Notes: generated by a model not told the origin, from the letters alone. 64,000 bases of DNA from Clonostachys chloroleuca (GCA_037952775.1 JBANAY010000003.1:34596001-34660000), one strand, 5' to 3'. Positions 15,085 to 26,756 are shown, numbered from the stretch's first letter. Made by a program: numbers and translations.

Positions 15085-15448
15085 TGTTACGAATTTGACC
15101 AACGTGCACCGTCACGTGTGGACCCCACTTTTTCTCTCCAATCATACCTGGATCATCCGGATCTCACGATGATCCTCATGATCCTCGACTTAGGATCATT
15201 GCCAAGCCTCAATAATCCCCTAGTATATATGCACATTCATTTCACTAGATAGAACACTCTTTCAGACAGTTATCAATAACATCGTCTACGCATCTATTGT
15301 TACTAGCTCCACAATACTCGCACATTGACAGTGACTCGCATTGCACAGCCTAAGACAACCTGATCGCGCCACTCAGAACAACACTCTGATTGGTTCAACC
15401 CCGACCTACCCTAGACCCCCGTCCAGTGTAAGTCATCCAACCGTCACA
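15085..15448 (+). mobile_element. Solo Ty3/gypsy LTR, undecayed
   Basis: A 364-bp unit that starts TGTTACGAATTTGACC and ends CCAACCGTCACA (TG..CA). It is flanked on both sides by ACTAT, a 5-bp target duplication. Composition is normal with intact CpGs, in sharp contrast to the surrounding RIP block. It is therefore younger than the decay, or it escaped because LTRs this short are poor RIP targets. Decayed relatives lie at about 13.9-14.26 kb and 60.2-60.53 kb. Confidence 0.88.
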
Positions 15449-16559
15449 ACTATTATATTTATTTAGAAGGTAGGTTCTAAAGTATATATATATTTTTATA
15501 ATAGAGAAGTATAGAGTTCTACTCTTATTAGAGAAATTAAAATCTCTATTTAGAAGAATTCTAATAAGTTATAAAAAATAGAATAATAATAAAAAGAAAA
15601 TATAAGAGATTTTCTTATTTTCTTCTAGAGTTAGAAAAAAAAGAATATTCTATAAGATTAAACTCTTAAGATTAGATAATTAGAGAAGAAAATAATCTTA
15701 TTAATTACTCTAGTCTATATTAATAGGGAGATATATATAATATAATACTTTTTAAAAGTATTTTTAGTATTAATAGTATTATTAAAGAAATAAGTAATTT
15801 CTAAAGTAATTATTTAGAGTATATAAAAAATAATAATATTATTATATTATATATTATATATAGTTTTATAATATAGAACTAATACTTATAGAAGAACTAT
15901 ATTTCTCTAAATACTTAAGAAATTCTATCTCTTCTTCTTTATTAATCTATAGCTATTATATAACTACTAATTAGTATTAGAAGGCTTTTCTGAAGTATAT
16001 ACTATAGAGTAAATAGATTAAAAGTAATTAATTAAGTTACTATCTTAGCTATAGAAGTAAACTAGTTATAAATATAGTTCTAGAGTAGTTCTAACTAAGT
16101 AAACTACTCTTCTTCTAGCTTTTAGTTAGTAACTGCTAGTTAGTAGTATTTAGTATACTAATAAATTAAGTAATTATTAATATAATTACTCTAATAGATA
16201 GCTATAGTAGGTTAGACTAGTAGCTTTAGAGAGCTTCTAGCTTTAGAAAGCTCTAAGTTAGTTATTTTATTCCTTCTTACTCTATACTAATTATATATTA
16301 TTTAATTAATTAATATAGAATAATCTTTAATCTACTCTATAGTCTATAAGGTAAATCTTAATAACTGATAATAATTAAGTTCTAATTATAAGAAATAATA
16401 ATATTAGAAGTATTTATTATTACTATTATAAAAGATAGTTAATAATAATAAGCTTAGAAAAATATTATAATTAATTATAGAATATAATAAATATCTCCCC
16501 TTAGGGTTTATAGCTAAATTATATACTTAATAAGCTTTTTTTAAAGTTTTTAATAATAT

Positions 16560-17460
16560 TATTATTTTATTTTAACTTATATAAACATTTTTTATTAGTT
16601 TTATTATAAATAAAAGTATATCCTAAGATTTAATAATATATAATTTAATATATATTTTTTAAAAATATAATTAGTAGTCTATATCTAAACCTTTAATACT
16701 ATAAAATAAAAGTCTATATCTAAACCTTTAATACTATAAAATAAAGTTAAAATATTATATTTTTAATCTAGATATAAATATTAATTTTATAAAACTCTAA
16801 TAATAAGAGATATTTATATAACTAGATATAGAAATAATCTAGTTATAATTATAATCTCTAAGAGAAGAAAGTTATTATCTAATAATAATAATAATTATAT
16901 TTTCTTTCTAATTTAAAGTTTATTATAATTAGTTAATTAATTATATTATTAATTACTTAATTAATTAATTATTAAATATTTTATTATTAATTATTAATTA
17001 TAATTACCTCTTAAATAAAAATAACTATAATATCTATATTTAATATAAATATTCTAACCTCTTAGAGCCTGATTAATACTTCTAATAAAGCTCTTTAAGA
17101 GATAATAACTATTATTAAAGATAATATAAAATAGCTATTTACTAACTATATTTATTATATACTACTCTAATCAGTTAAGAGCCTGTTTATTATAATAAAG
17201 CTACTTTTAATAATATAGATTAAGCAGCTATATCTGCTTCTTATATAAATATAAAAATAAAAGAAAATATAGTTAAAGATTAGATATAGATTAAAACTTA
17301 GTTAAAAATAAATTATATAGAGCTAGTTATATATAATTTAATCTTAGAATATTCTTTAAATATAGTAAAAATCTCTAAAAAAAAATAGATTTAATATTAA
17401 TCTAATACTTATTTATATATAATTAGTTATACTATATAATATTTACTATTAATATATAAC
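16560..17460. repeat. Second near-full copy of family X
   Basis: Matches 11262-12308 in inverted orientation, including the AAGCAG..CTGCTT palindrome near 17220 and the segment at 17275-17390 that recurs at 36536-36655. It contains a tandem duplication at 16676-16745. No coding potential is seen. Confidence 0.6.
16676..16745. repeat. 35-bp tandem duplication
   Basis: A 35-base unit beginning AGTCTATATCTAAACC is present twice head to tail (16676-16710 and 16711-16745) without differences. The other copies of this repeat family carry it once. The identity of the two units shows that the duplication is recent or arose after RIP. Confidence 0.85.
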
Positions 17461-17590
17461 TAAATTACTCTTTTTATTAAAATAAATAATTATTTAAATA
17501 AATAAAGAAAGAATATATTAATATTTATTATTATTATTTTACTTTTATTACTTTCTTAAATCCTTTATTAAAATCTTAAAATTCTAATTT

Positions 17591-19018
17591 TTTCAAGACG
17601 AATATATATATAGCGATAGCACCAGCATTAATTATAGAGTTCATAGGCCAGTTACCGCCATGATGTAAAGACAGCTGGTTGAAGGCATAATTCTTATCCA
17701 GCACCTACAGCAGCCCCGCATCATCTATAGCTCTTTTATAGAAGACGCCTGGGGGATAGACTTATCAAGAACTCGACTGTGTCGTCCCCACCGAGTACAA
17801 GCTGCCATCGACGGCTGCAATGGCCCCAACCATTTTACACACGTCGACCTGGGTGTACACGTCGATATAGCTGGCTATCGTTCCGTCATCTTTTGGTCAC
17901 GCCTTGTCCAGCCCTGGTCAAGGTAATCAGGAACCGGAGATTTCATGACGTCGTAGCAACCGAGGTTGGTGTCTTGGAATGGGTTATGTTGGTATGAATA
18001 TTGGATTTGCTGGCTTCTACTATTTGATACTATGATATAGCCGCAAGTTAAATTTTTTTAGATGTTGGACGGAAAACTTAACGTATACTCTAAGCCAATT
18101 CGCCTTCGTCTAGGCCCTGATTCAAGGGCCTGGAAATTTGAAATGGAAATAGAATTATTTTGGCAAAAGTAGAACCTATACTTTATTAAGTAGAGATATT
18201 CAGTATAATATATCTCTTCCTGATCTATATGAATTTATATCTTTTCCTGAGACGAATAATAGTAGTCTGACCAAGGGGGTCCAGATGCCTTAAAAAGACC
18301 TAGATACCAAGGATTATAGTGTATTTTATGAGTTTTATTTTCTTGCTCTGAAGAGTTTGAAAATAACCTATTTCCCTATAAAATCATGATTTTCCTCCCT
18401 TTTATAACGCTTCAGGTTCCCTGAGCAAAGTGGAGCAAAATATTTTCAATCTTTTGAATTAGAGACCTAGTATAGCTCGATTATACCTAGCTCTTGCTCG
18501 TCTCGGGGTTTCCCGCGTCAGATCCCTTTTTAGATCTAACAGGTGGCATGGGGTAAAGTAATTTAGCTGTCCTAGGTGTTCAAGCTACCCTAAATATCTC
18601 TATTGTTAGCTAGAATATACCCTTGCCCTAGACTTCGAAGCATGTCACGTAATCTCAAATTCAAGCATACAAGGGAAAAAAATATTTCTTAGATGAGATG
18701 AACCTGTCTAGATAGCTACCTGTGTAGTTGGGGAAAAAAAAGACAAGGTTACGGCTCCTCTATGCGGATAATATTTAGCTATATCTTTCTCTAACAGGTA
18801 GGCTCCCGTGCACACAGCCTATCCAAACCACAACGGTCTTTTATTGTTACAATTCTATTCCTCCCCGCTTCCGTCGTCGCATCTATATCCGCATAAACTT
18901 CATGTTGCCCCAAGATTTGCCCCATTGTTCGAAACTCTAAGCGCAGCACGCAAGTTCCTGGTCAAACCGGCCACCCGTACACCGTCACGTTGACGCGCTG
19001 CTCAGACCATCCCCAAAC
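17591..19018. other. Boundary region without an intact gene
   Basis: Composition rises from RIP-like to normal. On the minus strand at about 17765-17890 a short frame reads DGTIASYIDVYTQ..GAIAAVDGSLYSVGTTQ before a stop, and may be the remnant of a gene for a secreted or propeller-type protein; this is weak. The remainder (18000-18800) is moderately AT-rich with scattered poly-A and poly-T. No tRNA, rRNA or convincing coding region was found. Confidence 0.4.
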
Positions 19019-19484
19019 ATGGCTTGCCAATTCGCAGACGCTGACCGCGCTCGTGCACAAGCGTATCTCGACGCCATGCAAGATGCCATGACTGCCATTC
19101 CCGAGTAAGATCCCGAGCGCATCCAAGCAGGTCGTGAAGAAGTCGCCCGCGCGCACCCAATTGACGATGCGCTTCGCGAGGCTTATTACAGTGCCGAGCT
19201 GCTGAATAAGATGGCTGACCCCGTGTCCGTGTCACACGTGTCATCTAACTTCCTCAAGCCTGATGCGCCCTGATGTTTGGTCGTGTACCGCGGTTCATTC
19301 AGTAACGATGCAGCTTGGGAGCGCATGTTGGTTCGGATCCGTCATGATGTTGATACGGCAGCAAGGGAGTGATGCTGATGATGGAAACCCCGACTGGGAG
19401 GGCGGAGTGACGAACAATGAGTTTGAGGACGTGGGCTGGATGTACATGCAGGGGTGCGATTATTACGCTCTAGGACAGGCCTAG
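19019..19484 (+). pseudogene. Broken gene of unrecognised fungal family
   Basis: From the ATG at 19019 the frame is protein-like but is cut by TAA at 19106-19108, TGA at 19271-19273 and TGA at 19370-19372. Between the stops it reads on sensibly, for example DALREAYYSAELLNK and VVYRGSFSNDAAWERM. The tail, NEFEDVGWMYM, continues in another frame, so a frameshift lies near 19370. Each stop could come from CAA or CGA by a C-to-T change, the RIP direction, which fits its place at the edge of the AT-rich block. The pattern recalls a large family of uncharacterised fungal proteins, but I cannot name it. Confidence 0.6.
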
Positions 19485-19488
19485 AGCA

Positions 19489-19494
19489 CACGTG
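19489..19494. promoter_or_regulatory. CACGTG box upstream of second regulator gene
   Basis: CACGTGG lies about 175 bases before the ATG at 19667. CACGTG is the core bound by Pho4/NUC-1-type bHLH phosphate regulators, and also by other bHLH proteins. The assignment rests on sequence and on the phosphorus theme of the neighbours. Confidence 0.35.
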
Positions 19495-19666
19495 GCTGCA
19501 TGATAGGTGCAGATAACGCTGACTAAACCCCCCTTTGACCATGTCTAACTACCTGCCATGAATAAAAACGTCCGCCCCTCCTTGGAATCCGTGCATGGGA
19601 CGGTGGGGGATTACGAACCACCAATTCAAATGTTATTAGTTGCGGCGAGCACCAAGAAGAGAAGCC

Positions 19667-21996
19667 ATGAGTGAGCCGGTCAAAGATTCCCCTCTCAAGC
19701 TGCCACTGGGGCCAGACGCCTTGCGCGCTTCATTTGGTGATCGGAAAATTGACGTCAGCCGGAAGATCACTGCATGTGTGGGTACGAGAAGAGCTCTGCC
19801 ACGGTCCTCCTTCGTCCGCTAACGTGCTCTGATCACAGCATGCAGAAAACAAAAGGTGACGATCAGTTATCCTCCCCACGGCACTGCTTTGATATGCAAA
19901 ATTAATATGTTTTCTTGTCGAGAAAAGATAAAATGCCATATGCCTGATGCGTCCGTGCCTTGCGGACGATGTAAGAAGCGAGGATTGCCGTGTACAGTCA
20001 ATCGATCACTGCAGATGCTGCTCGAAGATGATGCCTCGTAAGCGACAAGCTGCTGCCTTTCTTTTTCGAGTATTGGCGTATCCTAGCCTGATTTTTGCTC
20101 TGCGCTCTTCTTCAAATTAGTGTGTTGATTCTTACTCCATCACAGGTGGAAGCAGACTGTCACTAGGAAGATTACTGCCCTTGAGGAATTCATGGAGTCA
20201 GCCCGTGAGCAATTGAATACGCGTGCTGGTGAATCTGCCCAAGAAAAGCAACCTAGCCGCCAAAGCGATTCCTGCTCACCCTCCACCAGCGACCGGTCTG
20301 CCAAACGTCGTCGCCGCGACTGGGAAATCCGCATGGATACACAAAGTGGCCCGGTAACTATCCCCGCCGCCTGCATTGGCGAGGTCGAAGGGGAACGTCC
20401 TTTAGGCCCAGAGCAGCCGTCGAGCCCGCCCGATATCATATCCGAAGGCATCGTCACCCTAGATCAGGCGGAAACCCTGTTTCATACATATTCGAAGCGT
20501 CTGGATCACTTTCTCTACCGCATCCTTGACCCCATGTCAAGCTTTAGCACGGTGCGCGAACGTTCACCGGCGCTCCTTGCTGCCATATGCACGGTCGCTT
20601 CCCTTCATTCCGAAGACTTGGGCTATCTATTTGAGGGGTGCCACGAGCATTTTGTCACGCTTGCATCACAACTGTCAATGTCCGAGGCAGTAAATAATGA
20701 AGACATACGAGGCCTTTGCATCGGGGCATTCTGGCTTCATGGACTGTCCTGGAATCTGGTCTCGATAGGTAAGGGGCATTGTGACCTAGAATCCTTAAAC
20801 GACAGCCTTTTATGCTTGTCTTTTCGGGATCATCAACAGCTGATATATGCTTCGCGCATACATGCATAGCCGTTAGAGCAGCCACCCAAAACCAGCTGCA
20901 TCGATTTTCTCGAAAGGTGCCCCTTGGGGACAGAACCGCGTACATGCACACCCGCCTCTGGTATCTGATCTACGTCTGCAGCCATCACTTTAGCATCCCT
21001 TATGGACGGACTCCCATGATTCCAGAATGCGAGGCTATCAGCTCCGTCTCCACATTTCTTGCTAGCCAGCATGCCACTTCCGATGATGCACGCCTAGTCA
21101 GTCAGGTGCAGATTTGGACGATCCTTGGTCGGGCTGCCACATCCTTCGGCTTCGATGTTGACGAACAGATCCCCGTAGAATCTATTCCCCGCCTACGAAG
21201 ATACATCATAGCGCTCGACACCTGGAGAGCGGAGTGGGATGAGCGATTTGGGCCAAGTGAGTTCGTGGGCGAGTATCCCCGAAAAGGCGTTGGGATGCAT
21301 TACCATTTCACTAAGCTTTATCTCTGCACGCATGCTTTGCGTGGGCTAGAGTCCCGCCCAGCTGGCCAAGTTACTGAGACTCGGATAGCTAGAGAGGAGG
21401 AAAGCATGGACAGACTTACCCCTGGCTCCTCCAACAGTTGGAAAACGGGATCTAGGATTCATCCAGAACTTGAAGAGATTGGCTCAGTGGCTATCAGCTC
21501 GGCCAAATCCATTCTACGACTAATCATACGTGACCCCGAGTTTCAGTCATATCTCCATGGATTGTCTCTTTACTTTGACACCATGATCATTTTTGCTGTC
21601 GTCTTTCTCCTCAGAATCGCAACGCAATATTCCGACATCGTTCCCGTTGACAAGTCTGAGCTTTTGGACCTTGTTTGTGAGTTAAGTCGGACTCTCACAT
21701 CCGTTACAGACAAGATTCATAGCCGACACTTGCTCGTCGTTATTTGTAAGGGGGTCAAGGATTTGTCAATACGGTACTTGCAAGAAGTCGAAAGCAACAT
21801 GGCCGGAAATGAAGTCGAGACGACACAGGGGCAAGCGCTCGGACTGCTAGATCTCGAGAACGAGACGAGACAGCATTCTAGTTCGGATGGGTTGCTATTA
21901 AACAGCGAGAACATAGGTTTTGATTGGACGGATTTTGATTTTTTGGCAACACAGGATCCATTTCTCGGAAATGCATCATGGACTTTTGGCGTGTGA
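19667..21996 (+). CDS. Zn2Cys6 transcription factor, candidate regulator of the phosphonate island
   Basis: Five exons: 19667-19781, 19839-19855, 19928-20037, 20146-20768 and 20870-21996, giving 663 residues in one frame. Splicing rebuilds a perfect zinc cluster, Cys37-x2-Cys40-x6-Cys47-x8-Cys56-x2-Cys59-x6-Cys66, whose first half is split over a 17-nt microexon. A short helix with basic linker (KRRRR near 130) follows, then a middle homology region with the usual LCIGAFWLHGLSWNLV..AVRAAT pattern. The ATG at 19667 has a purine context and is the first in frame. It sits directly upstream of the phosphonate genes in the same orientation, as pathway-specific regulators of fungal clusters often do. 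Regulation of the cluster is inferred, not shown. The middle region resembles PrtT/Leu3-type factors, but I would not assign it closer. Confidence 0.85.
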
Positions 21997-22763
21997 GATT
22001 GGCGCTCTGTGCACAGTCACCAACTATAAGGGAAAGAGAGGCTCTCATTAGATTGCATAAATACCAGAAATAAAGTGGTATATAGTCAGATACCTACCTT
22101 TTTTTTTTTCGTAATGACTAGACATGTCTTGATGTTGGCAGCAGTAAGGCGTCATTGTGGGAGGAGACTGGAACCAAGAGCTCAGCTGCAGCGAGAATCA
22201 ATCACCTTCTGCCTTTGGGTACATTGCCTCCCAATTATCTCCATATCCATAATGACGTAGCCAATAGCACGGATAGGTTGGTGGGCTTCATTCCTGGTTC
22301 AGATGTTTCTTCCAGTCACTCACTAGCGTAGAACAAACCGTGCAATTACATTACAAACGAGTAAAGCTTCTAGCTTTTCCCTGTATAGAGTACTCCCTAA
22401 TGCCCTGAGTGAAAGCATCCAGGGGTGCTATTTCCGTTTGAAGGCCGGAGCGAAAGGATAGGGGGGCCGGCATGAAGTCCGACACTTGGCTTGTCAGCAT
22501 GCCGGCAAGAAGCCCGCTCGGTCTCCTCGTCAGCCGGCAATTTGCGAGTGTAGCCACCCCTCAACATACCAACAGTTTGAAACCGTGTCACGTACCATCC
22601 GAGTATTACAAACATTTACTGCATCTTACCCACCTTATATTTTACATCTCACATAAATCAACAGGCGTTTCATTCAACTTGCCACATGAATACACACACT
22701 TTTGGTTATTAGCCTTACTACACTCCCCTCTTCACACCCCGGTATCGACTGCTGAAACTACTC
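21997..22763. other. Intergenic region, promoter of the dioxygenase gene
   Basis: Normal-composition spacer of 767 bases between the regulator and the PhyH-type gene. It holds a short poly-T run and no convincing gene. A CACGTA sequence (not CACGTG) occurs near 22590. Confidence 0.5.
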
Positions 22764-23801
22764 ATGTCTCCCACTCCACAGCAAGTCAATTTCTTTCGCG
22801 AGCAAGGCTACCTTGTTCTACGAGCAGACGAGCACAAGCTCGTAACGCCGGAGGAGCTCAAAATTTGGACTGAAGAAATTGCAGCATGGCCGCGCGCGCC
22901 CGGGAAATGGATGCCCTATGATGAGACTACAGCCTCTGGAGAGAGACAGCTGATGCGAACCGAGAACTTTACTGACTACCACAATGGTTTCAAGAAGCTT
23001 CTTCTGGGCGATTCCCTCAGGGGTGTTCTTGCTGAAGTGACTGGCGATGTAAGTGATCACTTACCATTAAGCCGTTTTCTTCTCTTAGCCTTGAGCATTC
23101 AATTTCTTTTTGTCAATAAATACAAAACAAAAAAAAAGAGAAGCCAAAAAGAAGGGGAAAAGACCTCGAGACTAATACCGTTTCAAAGGAAATGCTTCTT
23201 TTCAAGGATAAGATCAACTACAAGCTACCTAACGGAAACGGGTTCGTTGCACACATTGATGGGCCAGCGTATGATCATATTGGCCGCATCGAACACACCA
23301 CAGCTAACCTTGCTGTTGACGCGGCGACTGTTGAGAACGGCTGCCTTGAAGTCGTTCCCGGCTCTCACAAGATGGACATCGAACTGTCCCTTGGCAGCAG
23401 GATAGCCGATCGCTGGGTTGAATCTCATGAGTGGGTTCAGGTGCCTCTCAACCCCGGTGACTTGCTCATCTTCGGGAGCCACATGGCCCACCGAAGTAGC
23501 CCAAATAAAAGCCCTTTTAGAAGGGCAAGCCTTTATGCTACGTACTACTGTCGCAAGGACGGTGAGGACTTGAGACAGAGGTATTACGCAGACAGGAGAA
23601 TCAACTTTCCCCCTGACCACGGTGAGTTTCGAGCCATTGTCTTCCCCATGAGGTTGTAAATATCTTCGTCTGACCACACAATTCTCTGTAGAGCGCGACC
23701 CCGAGAAAGATTATTCTGCGGGCTTCAAGGTTTATGCTTCGGCCGCACCTTTCACTGCAGAAAATGCAGATACACTTGCTTCCACCGTTGCGGCAAGCTA
23801 G
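22764..23801 (+). CDS. PhyH-type 2OG-Fe(II) dioxygenase, PhnY*/TmpA-like (aminoalkylphosphonate hydroxylase)
   Basis: Exons 22764-23048, 23189-23621 and 23692-23801 give 275 residues; both introns (140 and 70 nt) have canonical ends. The family includes PhnY* (the dioxygenase, not the aldehyde dehydrogenase of that name), which hydroxylates C1 of 2-aminoethylphosphonate, and TmpA, which acts on its N-trimethyl form. Diagnostic signs are the FKDKINYKLP segment (100-109), the iron triad His117-x-Asp119 and His196 in GSHMAHRSSPN, Arg206/207 for 2-oxoglutarate, ENGCLEVVPGSH (144-155), and a tail ERDPEKDYSAG like that of PhnY*. Length matches the family. Its partner enzyme would be the HD half of the protein at 31882. 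The native substrate (AEP or a methylated form) cannot be read from the sequence. Other PhyH proteins hydroxylate lipids or ectoine, but the tail and neighbours favour a phosphonate. Confidence 0.85.
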
Positions 23802-24259
23802 GCACGATTTCTTATCGATGGTTGGGGATCTGATCTCCCCAAGAGTAAACATATGCTATTGCGAATGAAATAAGTTGCTCAATAAATGGGAAAATTGAAG
23901 AAACTTTTTTATTCATATTCCCTCGTGAGCTGATTATTGTGTGATATCTCCAGAATGCTACTTTGATAACAATAGTACTTTCTCATATTCACCAAACCTC
24001 AATGTACATTAAGGAAGAAGATAGAAACATGACCGACTCAAACCCGCCTTTCAAAAAGAGTAAATCAATTCAACTCGTGAGGCTCTTATCTCTTCAGCCA
24101 CTTGTAACGGCATGATAGAGAAAAATCATTTGAAGATTAAATTTGAGATACACGTGTCAAAGGGAAACATGGCAGCACATAAATAGGTCATACACTCTCT
24201 CTTCTGGACTCTGAAATATAAAGCTCATTTTTAGGTTCATTATGGCTGTTTTGGTGAGC
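23802..24259. other. Convergent intergenic region
   Basis: 458 bases between the ends of two convergent genes. No coding sequence is seen. A CACGTG box at 24151-24156 is not in an obvious promoter position. Confidence 0.5.
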
Positions 24260-25629
24260 TTAAGGTTCTCCCGGCCAAAGTTCATCGGCCAGTGCTCGCA
24301 CAAGTTTCAATTTGGCTACCATATCATCGCACGTAATGAGGTTACCAAGATGGGAACTTGCAAACCCACACTGAGGGCTGACACTCAATCTATCCAACGC
24401 CTCTTGTAGTGACTGGCCGGCCCCTCTTGCCATGTGGGTAGCAGCGTCAAGAACCTTGGCCTTTAACTCAGAAAGTTCCTCCAATTTGGGAAATTTGCTG
24501 GAGATGACGCCGAGGATAACGTTCTTGTGGCCCGGAAGGTGTTCCAGGGGCTCGAATGTTCCCGATCGTTCCGTGTCATACTCGAGATAGTATGTGTCAG
24601 CGTTGATTTCCTGAAAGAGCTTGATAGAGACGGGATCGTATCCTCCTTCGGAGACATGTCGGCTAAGTGCATTACCCCGACAGACATGGATGGCAAGATG
24701 CATATCTGCAGGGCGGATAATACATCCGTTATACAGCCTAACATAGCTGTCAAAGAGGGAGTCTATATCTTCCCCAGCCTCCTTGAAGCCCTTGATCATT
24801 ATTTCCGAGCAGAAATCTAATTCGTTGCACATTGCGTTAACGATGGCTTTCTATGTGCTACAAAGAGTGTATCTTTTGCTGACTTACATGCCAAGTTTGG
24901 ATCATCGATTGTGACGTGCCTGCAGCCTGCGTCATACAGAATTTGCAACTCTGTGCGATATGCCTGAGCAATATCATTGAGGTAGTCTTCGTCGTTGGTG
25001 TATGCTTCCTTGGTGTACGCTCGACCTTTCTTGTAGCGCAGATGAAACAGCTCCGGATTAGGCAATGAAATCTTGGCATCCTTAACTTGGTCTGGAGAAA
25101 GCAGACTCTTGATGGTGTTCCATTCAGTGAGAACGCCGCTTCCGACATGCTCGATCTTGGAGGTACAGATGAGGAGCTCTCCAGAGATAGAAGCAAGAGT
25201 CTTATCGGCTGTTTCGTCGTCCAATCAGTACTGAGGCACAACACTGGGTGATTTGACTGGACGGGGAGTCAAAGAAGGGAACCTACTCCAGCAAACAGAA
25301 TCCGGAACATACGGACGAAGTAGCTCTGCTGGGTCTCTGACATGCAACTCTTCAAATCCTTTCAGATTGTAGAATATGGGGCCCCAGAAGTCCCGACGCC
25401 GATACTCTCCATCAGTGACAGCGCGAAAGCCGAGTTCCTGCTGCAATCTTACAACCTGTTCAATGGCTTCGTCTTCCGCCTTTCTCATTTCGGCATCGCC
25501 TCTGATATCATTGACGGATTTATTAGCGGTCTCGAGAGCCAGACGCTTCTGTTTTAGGCTTTCGGGTCTAAGTAGTGAGCCAACATGCTCCGCCCGGAAA
25601 GGTCGGAGACGAACCCGGGTTTCAGACAT
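24260..25629 (-). CDS. MetE C-terminal-like protein (cobalamin-independent methionine synthase family)
   Basis: Minus-strand exons 25629-25287, 25208-24888 and 24816-24260 give 406 residues. The first acceptor was chosen because it alone restores the frame (AAACAG, with a TACTGAT branch site). The fold is the zinc methyltransferase barrel of MetE without its N-terminal half. The start FRAEHVGSLLRP, VTDGEYRR, IDDPNLA, and zinc ligands His265-x-Cys267, Glu300 and Cys371 (HVCRGN, LEYD, SPQCGFAS) are all present. Such short MetE-like proteins are common in fungi, and their methyl donor and acceptor are mostly unknown. An ATG upstream of 25629 is absent in frame, so this start is firm. It is divergent from the MFS gene and may share its promoter. 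A role in handling methyl groups from methylated phosphonate products is speculation from context. Confidence 0.85.
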
Positions 25630-26393
25630 TGAAGAAGAATGGGTCGATCGTTGAATGCAAGGTCGGAGGATGGTATGGCTAGACCTTATCAAAATGGCGA
25701 GTTATAACAGTTGGCAAGTAGAGTTATTTCTTATCATCGTGCACCGGTCTTCTTGCCGGTACAGCGTTGTCAGATGGAGGTTGAGGGGGCTCGGATTGCG
25801 GTATATACAGCACGTCTCGGCCCAGACGAGACAAGTGCTATTCCCCAATCCCACGTGGGCGACTAAGCGGGCGTCCATTGAGGTCACCACCACTGGTGCC
25901 GTCTCAAAGTTCAAGTTATGGCTTTTCGATGGGGCGCGCCTTAGTCCACAAGGGCGCGAACCCCAGCCTACTTACCGATGGGCTTGTGCTCGCCATGGCA
26001 TGCCAAGGCGGCCGTTTATGATTGGTCCTTTGATGGCGGCACGAAGACCTCGACAACTCGGGGCCAAACGGCGAAGGTCGCCTGAAGTGCTATGCTGGCA
26101 GCCTTGCCGCTGTCCGAGGGGAAAGCCCAAGATGTTATGCTATCCACCAACAAAGCCTTGCATCAACCTAGTCTAGAGCGTCGCAATACTCCTGTACATT
26201 TCAAATAAATACAGATGAGCTTGCACCTCAGTGATTAAATTCGCATTGCACCCGTTCAAACGTCGCTCGCCGATAGTTTTTAAACTCCTATCCACGGAGC
26301 AGCGCACTTGGCCCCCATACAATTCGCGCCCGTGCAGAAATACATCAAGATTCCGCCAATACCTCCCAAAACTCATTTCCCAATATATCCGTC
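25630..26393. promoter_or_regulatory. Bidirectional promoter region of MetE-like and MFS genes
   Basis: 764 bases separate two divergent start codons. The region is GC-richer than its neighbours and carries a palindromic CCCACGTGGG at 25850-25859. A long plus-strand frame here has no recognisable domain and is treated as chance. TATA-like and pyrimidine-rich stretches are present but not distinctive. Confidence 0.55.
25850..25859. promoter_or_regulatory. Palindromic CCCACGTGGG, Pho4/NUC-1-like site
   Basis: A perfect 10-bp palindrome. CACGTGGG is the high-affinity type of site reported for yeast Pho4, and NUC-1 of Neurospora binds CACGTG. It stands about 220 bases before the MetE-like start and 540 before the MFS start. 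Phosphate control is an inference. Confidence 0.5.
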
Positions 26394-26756
26394 ATGACAG
26401 CGACGATGCATGGTGATGCTGTCCCTGGGACGCTGTATCTTATCAACATTGATGGTAATGGCGAGACCGTCGTCGGCAAGACCGAGGGCGACATCCAGCT
26501 ATACCCACGCCCCAGCAACAATTCTGAGGATCCCCTCAATTGGAGTTCCCGTCGAAAGACCGTTGTCCTCTCTCTAACTCTCCTTTGGGTATTGGCTATC
26601 GGAAGTGCATATGCTTTCCCATTTTCACTGCTTGCCGACATCACACATGAAACAGGCATATCCACTACCGACCTTGTTCAGGCCAGTGGCATTCTAAGCT
26701 TGACCTGCGGATGGGGCTGTCTGATCTGGGTGATTTTCCCCTTCACTACGTTCCTT

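Larger units (their letters stand above)
2757..17590. repeat. AT-rich, RIP-decayed transposon block
   Basis: About 14.8 kb of sequence dominated by TA, with almost no CpG and stops in every frame. Islands of normal composition occur only at about 4750-5510 and 15085-15448, both LTRs. Recognisable ancestors inside include a reverse-strand Ty3/gypsy element, a nested repeat near 11.3-12.3 kb and related copies at 2.9-3.25 kb and 16.6-17.5 kb. The excess of TpA, with differences between copies running C-to-T or G-to-A, is the signature of RIP. No intact gene was found. Confidence 0.9.

Noticed and set aside
2757..17590. CRISPR-like or centromere-like repeat arrays
   Set aside because: The block is irregular, with no spaced direct repeats. 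The AT-rich structure is explained by decayed transposons. A centromere cannot be judged from sequence alone.
22472..22873. Plus-strand open frame of 133 codons overlapping the dioxygenase start
   Set aside because: It is in another frame from the well-supported dioxygenase start at 22764 and has no family pattern.
25209..25286. Possible frameshift mutation in the MetE-like gene
   Set aside because: The nearer CAG acceptor leads to a stop or the wrong frame, but the next AAACAG acceptor, with a TACTGAT branch site, restores the family sequence, so no mutation is needed.
25655..26176. Plus-strand open frame of 173 codons in the MetE-like/MFS promoter region
   Set aside because: No recognisable domain, a composition unlike a protein, and it begins opposite the 5' end of a real gene. 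GC-rich promoters give such frames by chance.
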